Counted from the stretch's first letter, positions 1 through 9,108 are shown. The stretch is DNA of 64,000 nucleotides from Flavobacterium sp. (GCF_039595935.1 NZ_JBCNKR010000006.1:2514001-2578000); one strand, 5' to 3'. Numbers and translations: made by a program. Notes: generated by a model from the letters alone, not told the origin.

Positions 1-756
1 ACTTTCTCCGGTTCCTTTTTTTCTTCCAAATAAATATAAATCCTGACCAAATCCTTTTGGATTATCTCCTGTTATTAAAGATAAAATGGTACTTTTTCCG
101 GAACCGTTTGGACCGATTAACTGCCAAAATTCGCCTTGTTTGATAGTCCATGAAATATTGTTCAGAATTTTTCTTTCGTCGTAACTAACCGAAACATTTT
201 CGAGTTTGATTAATTCACTTTCGTGAAAAGAATGCGGCTCTAAAGCTTTTGGAACTGCAGAAGTATTTAATGTTTTAAAATGATTTTCGTTTTTTGAAAT
301 CGGATGTAATTCAAAAGTATTGTCTTTAATCAGTGCTTTATTCGGAACAAATTCCAAAACATCAACAACACGATTTAAGAGTTGAATTATCGCAATATCA
401 TTCGTTAAATCTTTAAGTGAATCGGCTAAAATAACTCTTGAAGCCTGATCTAAATGATCAAAAGGATTATCAAAAATGATAAAATCCGGTTTTTGATTGA
501 TGCAGTATTTTAAAAATTCTTTTTTACGTTCACCAGATGAAAAGGTGCGTAATTGTCGGTGTGATTCAGGAGAAGCTTCTACGCTGTCGTATTGGTATTC
601 TTTTTCGATGAATTTTTCGATTGCTATGTCAGAGAACAAAATTCCTTTTTGAGTATTAAAAATGGCTAATTCTCCTTCTGCTTCTCCATTAAGTATGTTG
701 TCTATAAAAGCTTTTTTGTTTACCTGGTTAGATAATAATATGTCCCAGTGTTGCAT
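1..756 (-). CDS. ABC-type ATPase, ModF/PhrA-like, tandem cassettes (3' end outside window)
   Basis: Open from an ATG at 754-756 to the left edge, so the C-terminus is missing. Two ATP-binding cassettes are visible. The first (residues about 1-140) keeps a signature motif (FSSGER) and Walker B (FIIFDNP followed by DHLD), but its Walker A is degenerate (SNQVNKKA; the Lys is kept, the glycines are lost). The second starts near residue 185 and has an intact Walker A, GPNGSGKST. No membrane segment is present and no permease gene is adjacent. The layout resembles ModF/PhrA soluble double ATPases, whose role is unclear. It lies 91 bp downstream of the sulfurtransferase gene on the same strand. Family is fairly sure, function is not. 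Confidence 0.8.
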   Translation of the reverse strand, partial: MQHWDILLSNQVNKKAFIDNILNGEAEGELAIFNTQKGILFSDIAIEKFIEKEYQYDSVEASPESHRQLRTFSSGERKKEFLKYCINQKPDFIIFDNPFDHLDQASRVILADSLKDLTNDIAIIQLLNRVVDVLEFVPNKALIKDNTFELHPISKNENHFKTLNTSAVPKALEPHSFHESELIKLENVSVSYDERKILNNISWTIKQGEFWQLIGPNGSGKSTILSLITGDNPKGFGQDLYLFGRKKGTGES

Positions 757-847
757 TTTTTGTATTTTAAATATTTGTTGTTTTTGCCACAGATTAAAGG
801 GTTAAAAGAAATAATCATTTTAAAGGAAGTAGCAAAAAAATATAATT

Positions 848-1696
848 TTATTCTGATTTTTTGGTCGCCATTTCGCGGTCGTTTCTGGACCATTCACTCC
901 ATGAACCTACGTATAGTTTTGGAATTTCAATTCCGGCATAATCCATTGCCAATAAAGTGTGACATGCTGTAACTCCTGAACCGCAATGTACAATTGTGTT
1001 TTCTGACGATTTATCTTTTAATACTTCTGAATATTTATCGTTTAAAATTTTAGAAGATTTAAAAAGGCCATTTTCATCCAGATTTTCACTAAAAGGAACA
1101 TTTACAGCTCCGGGAATATGTCCTGCTATTAAATCTAAAGGTTCAGTGAGTCCGTCAAAACGATTTTTATCTCTTACATCAATTACAATATTATCACTAT
1201 TATTTCGGGCTTTTTCAACTTCTTCTATATCAGCCGTTTTTAATTTCCATTCAGAAATTGGATATTTTTCTGTAGTTTCAAAATTTTCTTTTTCAGAACT
1301 TATTGAAAAGCCTGCTTTTACAGCTTCTTGTAAACCTCCGTTTAAAACCTGAACTTTTTCATGTCCAGCTGATCTTAGCATCCACCAAAATCTCGCCGCT
1401 GCATTTGATCCGTTTTTATCATCATAAATTACAATATGTGAAGAAGGAGAAATTCCCAGTTTTGAAAGCACTTCAGAAAATTTAGAAAGCGAAGGCAGTG
1501 GATGTCTTCCACCATTTGCAGGATCTTCAACTGTTGCCAAATCTTTGTTTAAATCAACATAGCGGGCGCCTTTTAAATGTTCTGCTTTATAGTTTTCCTC
1601 AGCATTAATTCCGGCTCTGGCATCAATTAGAATAATTTCTAAAGGATTTAATTTTAATAAATCTTCAACGTTTATGATGGGAGAAAGTTTAGACAT
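848..1696 (-). CDS. thiosulfate/3-mercaptopyruvate sulfurtransferase, tandem rhodanese
   Basis: The 282-residue protein has two rhodanese domains (about 8-140 and 155-275). The second carries the active-site loop CGSGVTA with catalytic Cys238, the loop form typical of 3-mercaptopyruvate sulfurtransferases (SseA) rather than the CRKGVT form of thiosulfate-specific rhodaneses. Family enzymes move sulfane sulfur to cyanide or thiols through a Cys persulfide. No signal peptide, so cytoplasmic. The stop lies 91 bp before the ABC ATPase gene, and the ThuA gene ends 10 bp upstream, so ThuA and this gene probably share a transcript. Confidence 0.9.
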   Translation of the reverse strand: MSKLSPIINVEDLLKLNPLEIILIDARAGINAEENYKAEHLKGARYVDLNKDLATVEDPANGGRHPLPSLSKFSEVLSKLGISPSSHIVIYDDKNGSNAAARFWWMLRSAGHEKVQVLNGGLQEAVKAGFSISSEKENFETTEKYPISEWKLKTADIEEVEKARNNSDNIVIDVRDKNRFDGLTEPLDLIAGHIPGAVNVPFSENLDENGLFKSSKILNDKYSEVLKDKSSENTIVHCGSGVTACHTLLAMDYAGIEIPKLYVGSWSEWSRNDREMATKKSE

Positions 1697-1706
1697 TTTA
1701 ATGGTT

Positions 1707-2555
1707 TTATTTTTTAGAAGTTCCTAACCAAAGCAACGCATCAAGAATGAGTTTGCTTTCGGTTTTATTTTCAAAAGTATAAGAAAGTGTTTTATTAGTT
1801 CCGCCTTCATAATCAATATCATTATGTCCCATATTTACGTACAGCATTTTGTATTTTTTGTTTGTCCAAACTACAGGATAATAACCTTCATGCCAAATTT
1901 CGTGTGCTTTTGGTCCAGTTCCTAAAGGAAAACTGCTTTCGTCGATTGCCAAAAGAATTTTTATATCAGGATTTTTTCTAAGATCGTTGCTCCATCTGTA
2001 CCATTCGTTTGGTGCTGATGAAAAAGTTTTAGGAAGGTTTTTTGTTACCGGATGCTGGTTTTCAACTCTCAAAACGGCAGATGTCGGCCTCCAGGTATTG
2101 CTTCCATATTCGCCGGAACCAAGAAATGTATTGTGGTACCAATCCCAGTTTTGCGGATAACTTGAATTGTTTAAGGCAAATGCTGAAAAATGAAACCCCA
2201 TGAAACCACCGCCGTTTTCCATATATTTTTGAAAAGCGTCACGCTGTTCTTTTGTTTCAGGTCTTGTATCTAAAAACAAAACGACCTGATAATTGGCTAA
2301 AAATTTAGCGTTAAGATTATCCCAGTTGTTGGTAGAATCATAAACAAAATGGTTTTCTTCAGCCAGTTTTGGAAGAAACTTATTGGCTTCATGTACAAAA
2401 CTTATATGTGCCTGATCGTTTTTTGCAGTATAAAAAGCAATTACTTTAAATTTTGGTTTGTCTTTTTTATGCTGAGAAAAACCTGAAAAACAAGCTAAAA
2501 AAAGCATTAATAAAATACTTTTTTTAGCTAATGAAGTCTGATTAAAATTTGCCAT
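1707..2555 (-). CDS. exported ThuA-domain protein
   Basis: 282 residues from the ATG at 2553-2555; the codon before it is TTG and is a less likely start. The N-terminus (SILLMLFLACFSGFSQ) is a signal peptide. The rest matches ThuA-like proteins, a class-I glutamine-amidotransferase-like fold, with a GGGFMGFHFSAF loop near residue 120 and a conserved HEIWHEGYYPVVW region near the C-terminus. ThuA proteins are often linked to sugar utilization, but their reaction is unknown. It begins 11 bp after the stop of the DUF1398 gene and ends 10 bp before the sulfurtransferase, so the three genes look like one operon. Confidence 0.82.
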   Translation of the reverse strand: MANFNQTSLAKKSILLMLFLACFSGFSQHKKDKPKFKVIAFYTAKNDQAHISFVHEANKFLPKLAEENHFVYDSTNNWDNLNAKFLANYQVVLFLDTRPETKEQRDAFQKYMENGGGFMGFHFSAFALNNSSYPQNWDWYHNTFLGSGEYGSNTWRPTSAVLRVENQHPVTKNLPKTFSSAPNEWYRWSNDLRKNPDIKILLAIDESSFPLGTGPKAHEIWHEGYYPVVWTNKKYKMLYVNMGHNDIDYEGGTNKTLSYTFENKTESKLILDALLWLGTSKK

Positions 2556-2566
2556 CAATTATAAAA

Positions 2567-2956
2567 TTAACTTGGGATTTTTTCAATTAATATTTCGTTT
2601 TCGGCACTGTCAAAATAAGTACACGTCATTTCAATAATATCGACTCTCCATTTTGCGATTCCGCATTGACCTGCGTGATTGCAAAAAGTAAGATAATCCG
2701 TTTCTCCATTTTGATGTTTTAACAGAAACTCAATAAAAAGTTCTTTATTAACGCTCACTGCAATCGAAATTGGACTGTATTTTTCATCCGATGTAACAGA
2801 ATAACCATTTACACCATAATATTCAACGTGTCCGTCATTCACAAAAGTGTCGTAACCTTTTACACCCAGAATAATTAAATCTTGTATATAATTTGGAAAA
2901 TCAGCTCCGCTTTTTACTTTAGCATGTGCTTCTTTGATTTGATCGATTGTAAACAT
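2567..2956 (-). CDS. DUF1398 family protein
   Basis: 129 residues, soluble, no signal peptide. The opening (MFTIDQIKEAHAKVKSGADF) and the pattern of a short helical N-terminus followed by GVKGYDTFVNDG and YYGVNGYSV match the DUF1398 family (E. coli YbcV type), whose function is unknown. It is the first gene of the probable DUF1398-ThuA-sulfurtransferase operon. The nearest upstream element is the palindrome at 2996-3056. Confidence 0.75.
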   Translation of the reverse strand: MFTIDQIKEAHAKVKSGADFPNYIQDLIILGVKGYDTFVNDGHVEYYGVNGYSVTSDEKYSPISIAVSVNKELFIEFLLKHQNGETDYLTFCNHAGQCGIAKWRVDIIEMTCTYFDSAENEILIEKIPS

Positions 2957-2995
2957 ATTATTTTAATTTTAGATTAGTTATTTTAAAAATTTTCC

Positions 2996-3056
2996 GCCAC
3001 GAATTCACGAATTATTTTTTAAATTAATTCATTAATAAAATTCGTGAATTCGTGGC
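2996..3056. repeat. 18-bp perfect inverted repeat of CACGAATT words
   Basis: Arms at 2996-3013 and 3039-3056 are exact reverse complements, 25 nt apart. Each arm is itself a tandem of two near-identical CACGAATT-type words. It sits between the stop of the alpha/beta hydrolase (3071) and the start of DUF1398 (2956), so it may end the hydrolase transcript. Two relatives with CACAGATT or AATCTGC words lie at 52398-52468 and 52802-52850. Confidence 0.85.
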
Positions 3057-3070
3057 TAAAAAAAGATTAT

Positions 3071-4060
3071 TTATTTCAAAAATACGATTAATGGTTTTAT
3101 AAATTGATCAAAAGTTTCGATATGTGGTAAATGTCCGGTATTTGGAATTTCAACCAATTTTGAGTTTGGAATTGCTTTTTGCGTTTTTTTGCCCAATTCA
3201 GCATAATTTCCCATTGTTTTTCGAACCTCTTCAGAAACCAAAGGTTTTCCAATTGCGGTTTTATCTCTTGTTCCGATGATTAAAAGTGTTGGACTTTTGA
3301 TGTTTTTAAATTCATATAAAACAGGCTGTGTAAAAATCATATCGTACATCAAAGCAGAATTCCAGGCAACTTTGTTATAATCTGGCGCAGAAGTCCACCC
3401 GGCAGAAAGTTCAGCCCATTTTTGGTAATCGGCATTCCATTTTCCGTCGTAATAATTTTCCATTTGATATTTTTTAATGGCCTGATAATTTTGCTTTAAT
3501 TCAGATTCGTACCACCAATCTACGGGTTTATATGGTACGACCAATTTCCAGTCTTCTAAACCAATTGGGTTTTCGAGAACTAATTTTTCAGTAGTTTCAG
3601 GATACATCAAAGCAAATCTTGAGGCAAGCATTCCACCCATAGAATGCCCTAAAATTGTTGTTTTTTGAATGCCTAAATGATCAAGCAGTTTCTTGGTATT
3701 TTCTGCAAACTGCTGAAATGTATATTGAAAATTATCTGGTTTGGATGATTTTCCAAAGCCAATCTGATCGGGAACAATTACGCGGAAACCTTCTTTTGTT
3801 AAGTCTTTTATGGTAGTTTCCCAATATGCTGCGTTGAAGTTTTTTCCGTGAAGTAAAACAATATTTTTATTGTTGTAATTGTCTGGTTTTATATCCATAT
3901 ACGCCATTTTTAAAGTCTGGCGCTGAATATTCAATTCTAAAAACTGAACTGGGAACGGATATTCGTAATTAGTTAAATTAATATCTAATTGTTTTATTTT
4001 GTCTTCCTGCGAAAAACAAAACAAAGGCAGCAATAATATGGCGAGTTTGATAATTTTCAT
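3071..4060 (-). CDS. exported alpha/beta-fold hydrolase
   Basis: 329 residues with a short signal peptide (IIKLAILLLPLFCFSQ). It shows the alpha/beta hydrolase core: an oxyanion-hole HGKNFNAAYW near residue 70, the nucleophile elbow GHSMGG with Ser140, and a C-terminal GHLPH with His310 as the likely catalytic base. A cap region rich in Trp lies between about 170 and 240. The family includes esterases, lipases and haloperoxidase-like enzymes, and the substrate cannot be read from sequence. It appears to be a single-gene unit, separated from the MscS gene by about 96 bp and from DUF1398 by the palindrome at 2996-3056. Confidence 0.85.
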   Translation of the reverse strand: MKIIKLAILLLPLFCFSQEDKIKQLDINLTNYEYPFPVQFLELNIQRQTLKMAYMDIKPDNYNNKNIVLLHGKNFNAAYWETTIKDLTKEGFRVIVPDQIGFGKSSKPDNFQYTFQQFAENTKKLLDHLGIQKTTILGHSMGGMLASRFALMYPETTEKLVLENPIGLEDWKLVVPYKPVDWWYESELKQNYQAIKKYQMENYYDGKWNADYQKWAELSAGWTSAPDYNKVAWNSALMYDMIFTQPVLYEFKNIKSPTLLIIGTRDKTAIGKPLVSEEVRKTMGNYAELGKKTQKAIPNSKLVEIPNTGHLPHIETFDQFIKPLIVFLK

Positions 4061-4156
4061 TTAAAATACATTTAGATAGAATTATAAATTTACCGCTATG
4101 TATTTTGAAAACCAAAAGTTAGACTCTTAAAATTATCAGAAAAAATGTTGAATAAA

Positions 4157-4993
4157 CTATTTTTTTAGTGTTACAACTCTTTGTGGATAAGGAATGTCAA
4201 TTCCGGCTTCATCGAAACGTTTTTTTATACTCTGCAGTAAATCGCAATACATAACAAAGCCATCAGTTGAGTTTTTTGCCCACGACCACGCTTTTAAAGT
4301 TACGCTGGAATCAGCTAATGCAACTACTCTTGCGACAACCAGAGGTGTTTTTTGTTTTTTATTTTCGGCAGTTCTGGTATCAATAAAAAGCGGATGTTTG
4401 GCAATTTCATCTTTCATAATTTCCAAAGCTTTTTCGATGTCAGATTCATAACCAATGCCAATTTCGATTATTTTACAGCATTTGGTATCGTGCATATTGG
4501 TGTTTACGATAATTTGATTGCTGATAACTGAGTTTGGAATTATGATTCGATTGTTTTCGGCATCTTTTAAAACAACTTGTCTGAGATTTATATCTTCAAC
4601 AGTTCCCACGAAATTATTGATTGTGATTTTATCGTTAATTCGGAAAGGCTTAAAAATTACCAAAAATACACCGCTTACAATATTACTTAAAGCCTGCTGT
4701 GAAGCTAAACCCGCAACGAGCGAAATAACACCGGCTCCGGCTAAAAATGAATGTCCGATGATTTTAAATTCAGGAATTTGAATTAAAGCAAATGCAAAAC
4801 CCAGAATGTAAATTACGGTTATTATTAAATGTTTTAAGAATTTAAATCCCGTAACATCATATTCTTTCTGGCTGAGTTTTCGATATAAAAAGTAACGAAG
4901 CATTTTTTCTGTTACAGCTCCTAAAACTATCGTTGTGATGGCTATAATGGCAATAAAAATTCCTATTCTGAAGTCTTTTATGTAATCGATCAT
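4157..4993 (-). CDS. small-conductance mechanosensitive channel, MscS family
   Basis: 278 residues. N-terminal membrane helices (about 10-35 and 55-80) lead into a pore-lining segment around residues 85-125 containing GVISLVAGLASQQALSNIVSG, then the beta domain (ITINNFVGTVEDINLR) and an alpha/beta C-terminus. Length and order match the minimal MscS channel, which opens under membrane tension to release solutes in osmotic downshock. Upstream on the same strand, 18 bp away, lies a lipoprotein gene, so the two may be co-transcribed. Confidence 0.9.
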   Translation of the reverse strand: MIDYIKDFRIGIFIAIIAITTIVLGAVTEKMLRYFLYRKLSQKEYDVTGFKFLKHLIITVIYILGFAFALIQIPEFKIIGHSFLAGAGVISLVAGLASQQALSNIVSGVFLVIFKPFRINDKITINNFVGTVEDINLRQVVLKDAENNRIIIPNSVISNQIIVNTNMHDTKCCKIIEIGIGYESDIEKALEIMKDEIAKHPLFIDTRTAENKKQKTPLVVARVVALADSSVTLKAWSWAKNSTDGFVMYCDLLQSIKKRFDEAGIDIPYPQRVVTLKK

Positions 4994-5011
4994 AGCTTTA
5001 GAATTTTTGTA

Positions 5012-5425
5012 TTAAAGTGAAATTACGGATTCGATTAACCATTTGTTTTTTACTTTTTTCAGGTTAAATTCTATTGGCATGGCAACTTCCTTTGGAGATA
5101 CAACTATGCGGGCAGTCGAATCTGTAATTTCTTTTTCGTAGTATTCAGCATTTTTTTCTTTATCCAGAAATCTGGCTTTTTGATCATCTGGAATGCTTTT
5201 TTCCATTTTTTTCAGCGTTTCTAAATTCATCAAATTATCCTTGTTCGGAATTATGAATTCTTTTGCTGCTTTAAGATCAAATTGATTTGTTGCGGCTAAA
5301 TAAGCAATAACAGTTTCTTTTGGAGTTTTTGGCGATTCCTGAGCGACGTTTTCCTTTGAAGATTTACGCAACTCACAGTTTGTAAAAATGACTAAAAAAA
5401 ATAAAAATGCTATAGAATACTTCAT
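5012..5425 (-). CDS. small lipoprotein, unrecognised
   Basis: 137 residues with a type II signal peptide ending in the lipobox IFTNC (Cys18). The mature part looks like a small alpha+beta NTF2/DUF4878-like fold: a helix PKTPKETVIAYLAATNQFD, then strands ending in NKWLIESVISL, a typical ending of that group. This assignment is an inference. It lies between the thioesterase gene (12 bp upstream) and the MscS gene (18 bp downstream) on the same strand, probably one operon. Confidence 0.7.
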   Translation of the reverse strand: MKYSIAFLFFLVIFTNCELRKSSKENVAQESPKTPKETVIAYLAATNQFDLKAAKEFIIPNKDNLMNLETLKKMEKSIPDDQKARFLDKEKNAEYYEKEITDSTARIVVSPKEVAMPIEFNLKKVKNKWLIESVISL

Positions 5426-5437
5426 TTCTTTTTGGTT

Positions 5438-5875
5438 TTATAATCCAACAAAATCATCACTTTTTGGGAAAATGCTTAACGCCTGAATGGCAATTTCAGG
5501 AGTTGGAGAAGCTAGTTTTCTAAGTTTAGTATCCATCCATGCGCCATCGACTGTAATAGTTGCACAAAGTGTATCGTCTTCTCTTCTAAATTCGTGAATG
5601 ATCGACCAGCGCGAAGCATCGGCCTTCATTTTTGATGTTTTGGTATGAATAAATATTTTGTCTGAAAGTTTTAATTCTTTTCTAAAAATACATTCTTCTC
5701 TAAATAAAACAGGTCCGAAACCTTGTGTTTGCATTACTTTTAAAGTTAAGCCAAGTTCTTCGAGGATTTCGATACGATGCTGCGCACCAAAATCGTAATA
5801 AGCACTATGACGAACGTGAAAATTTGGGTCAAGATCTGACCAGCGAAAAGAAATTTCTTTTGTAAATGAAGCCAT
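5438..5875 (-). CDS. acyl-CoA thioesterase, 4HBT/FadM-YbgC type hot-dog fold
   Basis: 145 residues forming a single hot-dog domain. The N-terminal motif WSDLDPNFHVRHSAYYDF matches the catalytic Asp/helix region of 4-hydroxybenzoyl-CoA thioesterase relatives such as FadM and YbgC. The chain ends soon after the last predicted strand, as is usual. It would hydrolyse acyl-CoA thioesters in the cytoplasm; chain-length preference is unknown. It heads the probable thioesterase-lipoprotein-MscS operon. Confidence 0.82.
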   Translation of the reverse strand: MASFTKEISFRWSDLDPNFHVRHSAYYDFGAQHRIEILEELGLTLKVMQTQGFGPVLFREECIFRKELKLSDKIFIHTKTSKMKADASRWSIIHEFRREDDTLCATITVDGAWMDTKLRKLASPTPEIAIQALSIFPKSDDFVGL

Positions 5876-5929
5876 TTTTTATTTGTAATTTTAATTTAAA
5901 ACCGAAATTACGAATAAAAAACGAGTTTG

Positions 5930-6391
5930 TTAAGGTTTCATTTTTGATAACTCAACTTCAAGCTTATCAAAATTCTCTTCATTTTTATCGACCACGTAAG
6001 GTTTTAGTTTCTGGCATTCATCTTCGGCTTCAAAAAGCATTTTAAAAACCACTTTTGTCTGATTTTGAGCAACAGTTTCAAATGTTGTTAAGATTTGAAA
6101 AAGTGGCTTAGAATGACGTTTCCAGGCTATTAAATTAGGTCTTTCTATTTTTATAAATTCACATTCGTTAGCATAATTTCCCACTTCGGGGCCATGCATA
6201 ATAAAACTCCATTTTCCGCCTTCACAAAAATTAAATTCATGAAAAGTATTCGTAAAACCTTTTGGTCCCCACCAATTTTTTAAATGCTCGGGATCGCTCC
6301 ACGCTTTAAAAACAAGTTCTTGCGGAAAATTCAGAATTCTTGTCGTAACAATCTCTGAATCTGGTGTTGTAGAAAGAATCTCTGAAGTCAT
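5930..6391 (-). CDS. SRPBCC/AHSA1-domain protein
   Basis: 153 residues. The sequence follows the AHSA1 (activator of Hsp90 ATPase homologue-like) START-fold family: RILNFPQELVFKAWSDPEHL, then WWGPKGFTN and a C-terminal amphipathic helix. Bacterial members bind hydrophobic ligands or act in stress responses, and no specific role can be given. It begins 15 bp after the end of the membrane protein gene at 6407-6880 and may be co-transcribed with it. Confidence 0.8.
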   Translation of the reverse strand: MTSEILSTTPDSEIVTTRILNFPQELVFKAWSDPEHLKNWWGPKGFTNTFHEFNFCEGGKWSFIMHGPEVGNYANECEFIKIERPNLIAWKRHSKPLFQILTTFETVAQNQTKVVFKMLFEAEDECQKLKPYVVDKNEENFDKLEVELSKMKP

Positions 6392-6406
6392 TTGAAACGT
6401 TTTTAA

Positions 6407-6880
6407 TTAAATAATTTCTAAATTATCCCATGCGTATTCTATTTTGTTTATTCTGATGTAATACAGAATTAGGAAAGCAATTTCTAATCTGAATGAAATA
6501 TTTCCACTTCCATTACTTGAAGTGAAAGGAATAACAAACATTGATGCAGCACAAATTACAATTCCAATAATAGCGTCAATTTTAGCAATTAATATGGCAT
6601 TATCTTTTTCAAACCAAAGAGAAAATGCTGCATACGCTTTAAGTGCCATTATTGCCACTATAAATATACCAATTGGTGAATAGGCTGTATTGCTCGAAAA
6701 TCCGTAAAGAGATAAACTAACATTGGTCATAAACGCACTTGCAATTAATGTACCTGCACAGCAAACTCCCATTACCATAAAAATCCAGCAAAAAGTTTTA
6801 ATCCACCATGGTAAAAGTTTTCTTCGGATGACAGCCGGTTTTTCAAATTCTTCAAATTGGCTTTGTAATTCTTCGCTCAT
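6407..6880 (-). CDS. four-helix membrane protein, unrecognised
   Basis: 157 residues. After a charged N-terminus (about 1-22) there are four hydrophobic segments near 25-50, 68-90, 97-118 and 125-145. No motif is recognised. It lies 10 bp downstream of the RDD gene and 15 bp upstream of the AHSA1 gene, all on the minus strand, so it sits inside a likely operon of membrane proteins with the antiporter. Confidence 0.65.
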   Translation of the reverse strand: MSEELQSQFEEFEKPAVIRRKLLPWWIKTFCWIFMVMGVCCAGTLIASAFMTNVSLSLYGFSSNTAYSPIGIFIVAIMALKAYAAFSLWFEKDNAILIAKIDAIIGIVICAASMFVIPFTSSNGSGNISFRLEIAFLILYYIRINKIEYAWDNLEII

Positions 6881-6890
6881 TATTTTTTAT

Positions 6891-7298
6891 TTATTTTTTG
6901 ATTTGGATTGGTTCAATTTTTATCATTACAGTGTCGCTTATTACGTCATGAATGGCTCTTGTTTTATTGCTTGAAAAAATTGTAATAAAAGAAAGCCAGC
7001 CTAATGATAGTTTTAAGAAATATCGAATGAATGATTGAAAGATGTTGATTTTCATATCTTCATTTGAGTTTTTTCGAACTCTGATTCCTTTTATATGATT
7101 TCCAATTGTTCCGCCAAATGTTGTTGCAATTGGTTCGTATAAAAACAGAGATATCAGCAAAACCATTCTTAAAGAATCCGGAACATTTTTAAAACTTGAT
7201 AAAACATCCGAAATAACAATCATACAAGCAATTATTAGGACAGAATCAATTAATGTTGATTGTATTCGGTCTAATACTAAAGGGTATTTTTCATTCAT
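6891..7298 (-). CDS. RDD family membrane protein
   Basis: 135 residues if translation starts at the ATG at 7296-7298. The frame stays open to 7364, but that earlier start would overlap the antiporter gene, which ends at 7319, and adds a Lys/Thr-rich stretch foreign to the family. The protein has the RDD signature: an early DRIQSTLIDSVLI helix, then GGTIGNHIKGIRV, then a FIRYFLK segment. RDD proteins are small membrane proteins of unclear transport or accessory function. It follows the CPA1 antiporter by 20 bp. Confidence 0.8.
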   Translation of the reverse strand: MNEKYPLVLDRIQSTLIDSVLIIACMIVISDVLSSFKNVPDSLRMVLLISLFLYEPIATTFGGTIGNHIKGIRVRKNSNEDMKINIFQSFIRYFLKLSLGWLSFITIFSSNKTRAIHDVISDTVMIKIEPIQIKK

Positions 7299-7318
7299 AG
7301 TTTTTTTTACGAATGTAA

Positions 7319-8587
7319 TTAATTTTGAACTTCTTTTCGTGTGTTTAGTTTTTTTACTATCCACGGAAGTGTAAGTCCTTGTCCGATAAGAGTTATTAAT
7401 ACTACTGCCACAGAAATAAATATAATCGTATTTCGTTCAGGAAACGGACTGCCGTCTTCCAAAACTCTCGGAAGTCCGATGGCAATGGCAAGAGATACAA
7501 TGCCGCGCATTCCAGACCAGCCTAAAATTATACTGTTGTTAAAATCCAGAAGAGCATCTTCGCTAACTTTTCTTTTTCCATTGCGAGTCTTTTTAAAAGC
7601 TTTTTGAAGATTGATTTTTTGAAGAAAAATTCTAACAAACCGGATTAACAATGTCACAATCGTAATGATAAATGCATAGCCGATATAAGGCAGAATCATG
7701 TCGTTGTCAATATCTTTTAGTACATATCTGAAATTAAGGCCAATTAAAATAAAAATCAATCCGTTTAATAGAAATATTATAATATCCCAAAGGCTGCGCG
7801 AACTGTTTTTTAGGTTTTCGGGAAATATTTTTTTGCTAAAACGGGCAATAGATAATCCAGAAACAACAACAGCGATTACACCCGAAACATGAAATTGTTC
7901 TGCAATTAAGTACGCTACAAAAGGCATCAATAGCATGAAACTTATCGTGACATTGGTGTTTTTATGTACTTTGCTTAAAATAAACGCCAGTATTTTAGAG
8001 ATTATCATACCCACTAGAAAACCGCCTCCTAATAAAACGATAAACTGCAAGGTTGCTTTCCAGAGAACAAAAGCGGAACCCATTACAGCTGCAACTGCAA
8101 AACGATAAGCCACAAGTGCTGAAGCATCGTTTATAAGACTTTCGCCTTCGAGAATTGTGATGGTTTTATGAGAAATGTCAAGCCCTTTTGTAATGCTTAC
8201 AGCAGCAACGGCATCGGTTGCAGAAAGTATTGCTCCGAGTACAAATGCGAGCGGCCAGGAAATATTCGGAATCATATAATGAGCTGCAACGGCAATCCAA
8301 AAAGTGGTAAGAAATACCAAAGTTATGGCCAATGTGCTGATTGTATTCAGATTCGTTTTGAAATCTTTTGGTGAAATATTAAACGATGCATCGTATAGCA
8401 AAGGCGGAAGAAATATCAAAAAAATAATTTCCGGATTGATCTGGATTTCGGTCATAGTTGGAATAAAACCAATGGCAACTCCCACAATTACCAGCAAAAT
8501 AGGGTAGGGTAATTTTGCTTTATCAGCAAAGGCAGATAATCCTATAACAATGGCGAGTATGAATATAATGATGCTGTAGTTTTCCAT
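7319..8587 (-). CDS. Na+/H+ antiporter, CPA1 (NhaP-like) family
   Basis: 422 residues with about 12 hydrophobic segments. The ion-binding helices are recognisable: GAILSATDAVAAVSITKG in the mid-N-terminal half and LEGESLINDASALV next to it, both typical of CPA1/NhaP exchangers. It would exchange Na+ or K+ for H+ across the inner membrane for pH and salt homeostasis. There is no long cytoplasmic C-terminal tail, so it is the short form. It is followed at 20 bp by the RDD gene. Confidence 0.9.
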   Translation of the reverse strand: MENYSIIIFILAIVIGLSAFADKAKLPYPILLVIVGVAIGFIPTMTEIQINPEIIFLIFLPPLLYDASFNISPKDFKTNLNTISTLAITLVFLTTFWIAVAAHYMIPNISWPLAFVLGAILSATDAVAAVSITKGLDISHKTITILEGESLINDASALVAYRFAVAAVMGSAFVLWKATLQFIVLLGGGFLVGMIISKILAFILSKVHKNTNVTISFMLLMPFVAYLIAEQFHVSGVIAVVVSGLSIARFSKKIFPENLKNSSRSLWDIIIFLLNGLIFILIGLNFRYVLKDIDNDMILPYIGYAFIITIVTLLIRFVRIFLQKINLQKAFKKTRNGKRKVSEDALLDFNNSIILGWSGMRGIVSLAIAIGLPRVLEDGSPFPERNTIIFISVAVVLITLIGQGLTLPWIVKKLNTRKEVQN

Positions 8588-8649
8588 TAAGCAGATTTTC
8601 TAGATTTGTTTTTGTTCGGTTGTTGTTTTGGTAATTTTGTTTTGACCAA

Positions 8650-8907
8650 TTAATTATAACTAAGAATAAGTGAAATAAGGGGAAAAGCTATTATTCCTGC
8701 TGTTATATACCAAACTGTACGTTTCGAAATTCCACCAAAAACTATACAAATTACAACGTGTATAAATAACATAAACCCAATAATATTGTCCGATAAATCA
8801 GAACTAAATCCTATAAACAGGTAAATAATAAAAATGATAATGTTAATTAATAAAATAGCATATGTCGGTAATGTTTTTTCCGACTCGTTTTCGTTTGAGT
8901 TTTCCAT
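8650..8907 (-). CDS. small three-helix membrane protein, unrecognised
   Basis: 85 residues. A polar N-terminus (MENSNENESEKTLP) is followed by three hydrophobic segments (about 14-34, 42-60 and 65-83). No family is recognised. It sits 62 bp upstream of the antiporter gene on the same strand. The 201 bp upstream of it (8908-9108), up to the DUF4369-TlpA gene, contain no gene or repeat that I can support. Confidence 0.55.
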   Translation of the reverse strand: MENSNENESEKTLPTYAILLINIIIFIIYLFIGFSSDLSDNIIGFMLFIHVVICIVFGGISKRTVWYITAGIIAFPLISLILSYN

Positions 8908-9108
8908 ATTGTTTGTTTTTATTTATATTTTTTTGGGTTGCCCCAAAATTCCAGTTTTAGTTTTGTATTTTAAATAACAGGAAGTCTTTTTTCATTTTAG
9001 GGGTTAGGTTCTTTTAAGTTTTCGAAAATATATACCAACGTTAAGCTACTATACATGGTTTAGGGCTAAATTAATCCCGATTTTCGGATTTCCAAAATCT
9101 TGTGTATT

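Noticed and set aside
996..1485. Plus-strand open frames across the sulfurtransferase gene
   Set aside because: They run antisense to a clear two-rhodanese protein with an intact active site, have no family resemblance and no start context.
2996..3056. CRISPR-like repeat
   Set aside because: There is a single inverted pair with no regular spacers and no cas genes. The same applies to the other palindromes.
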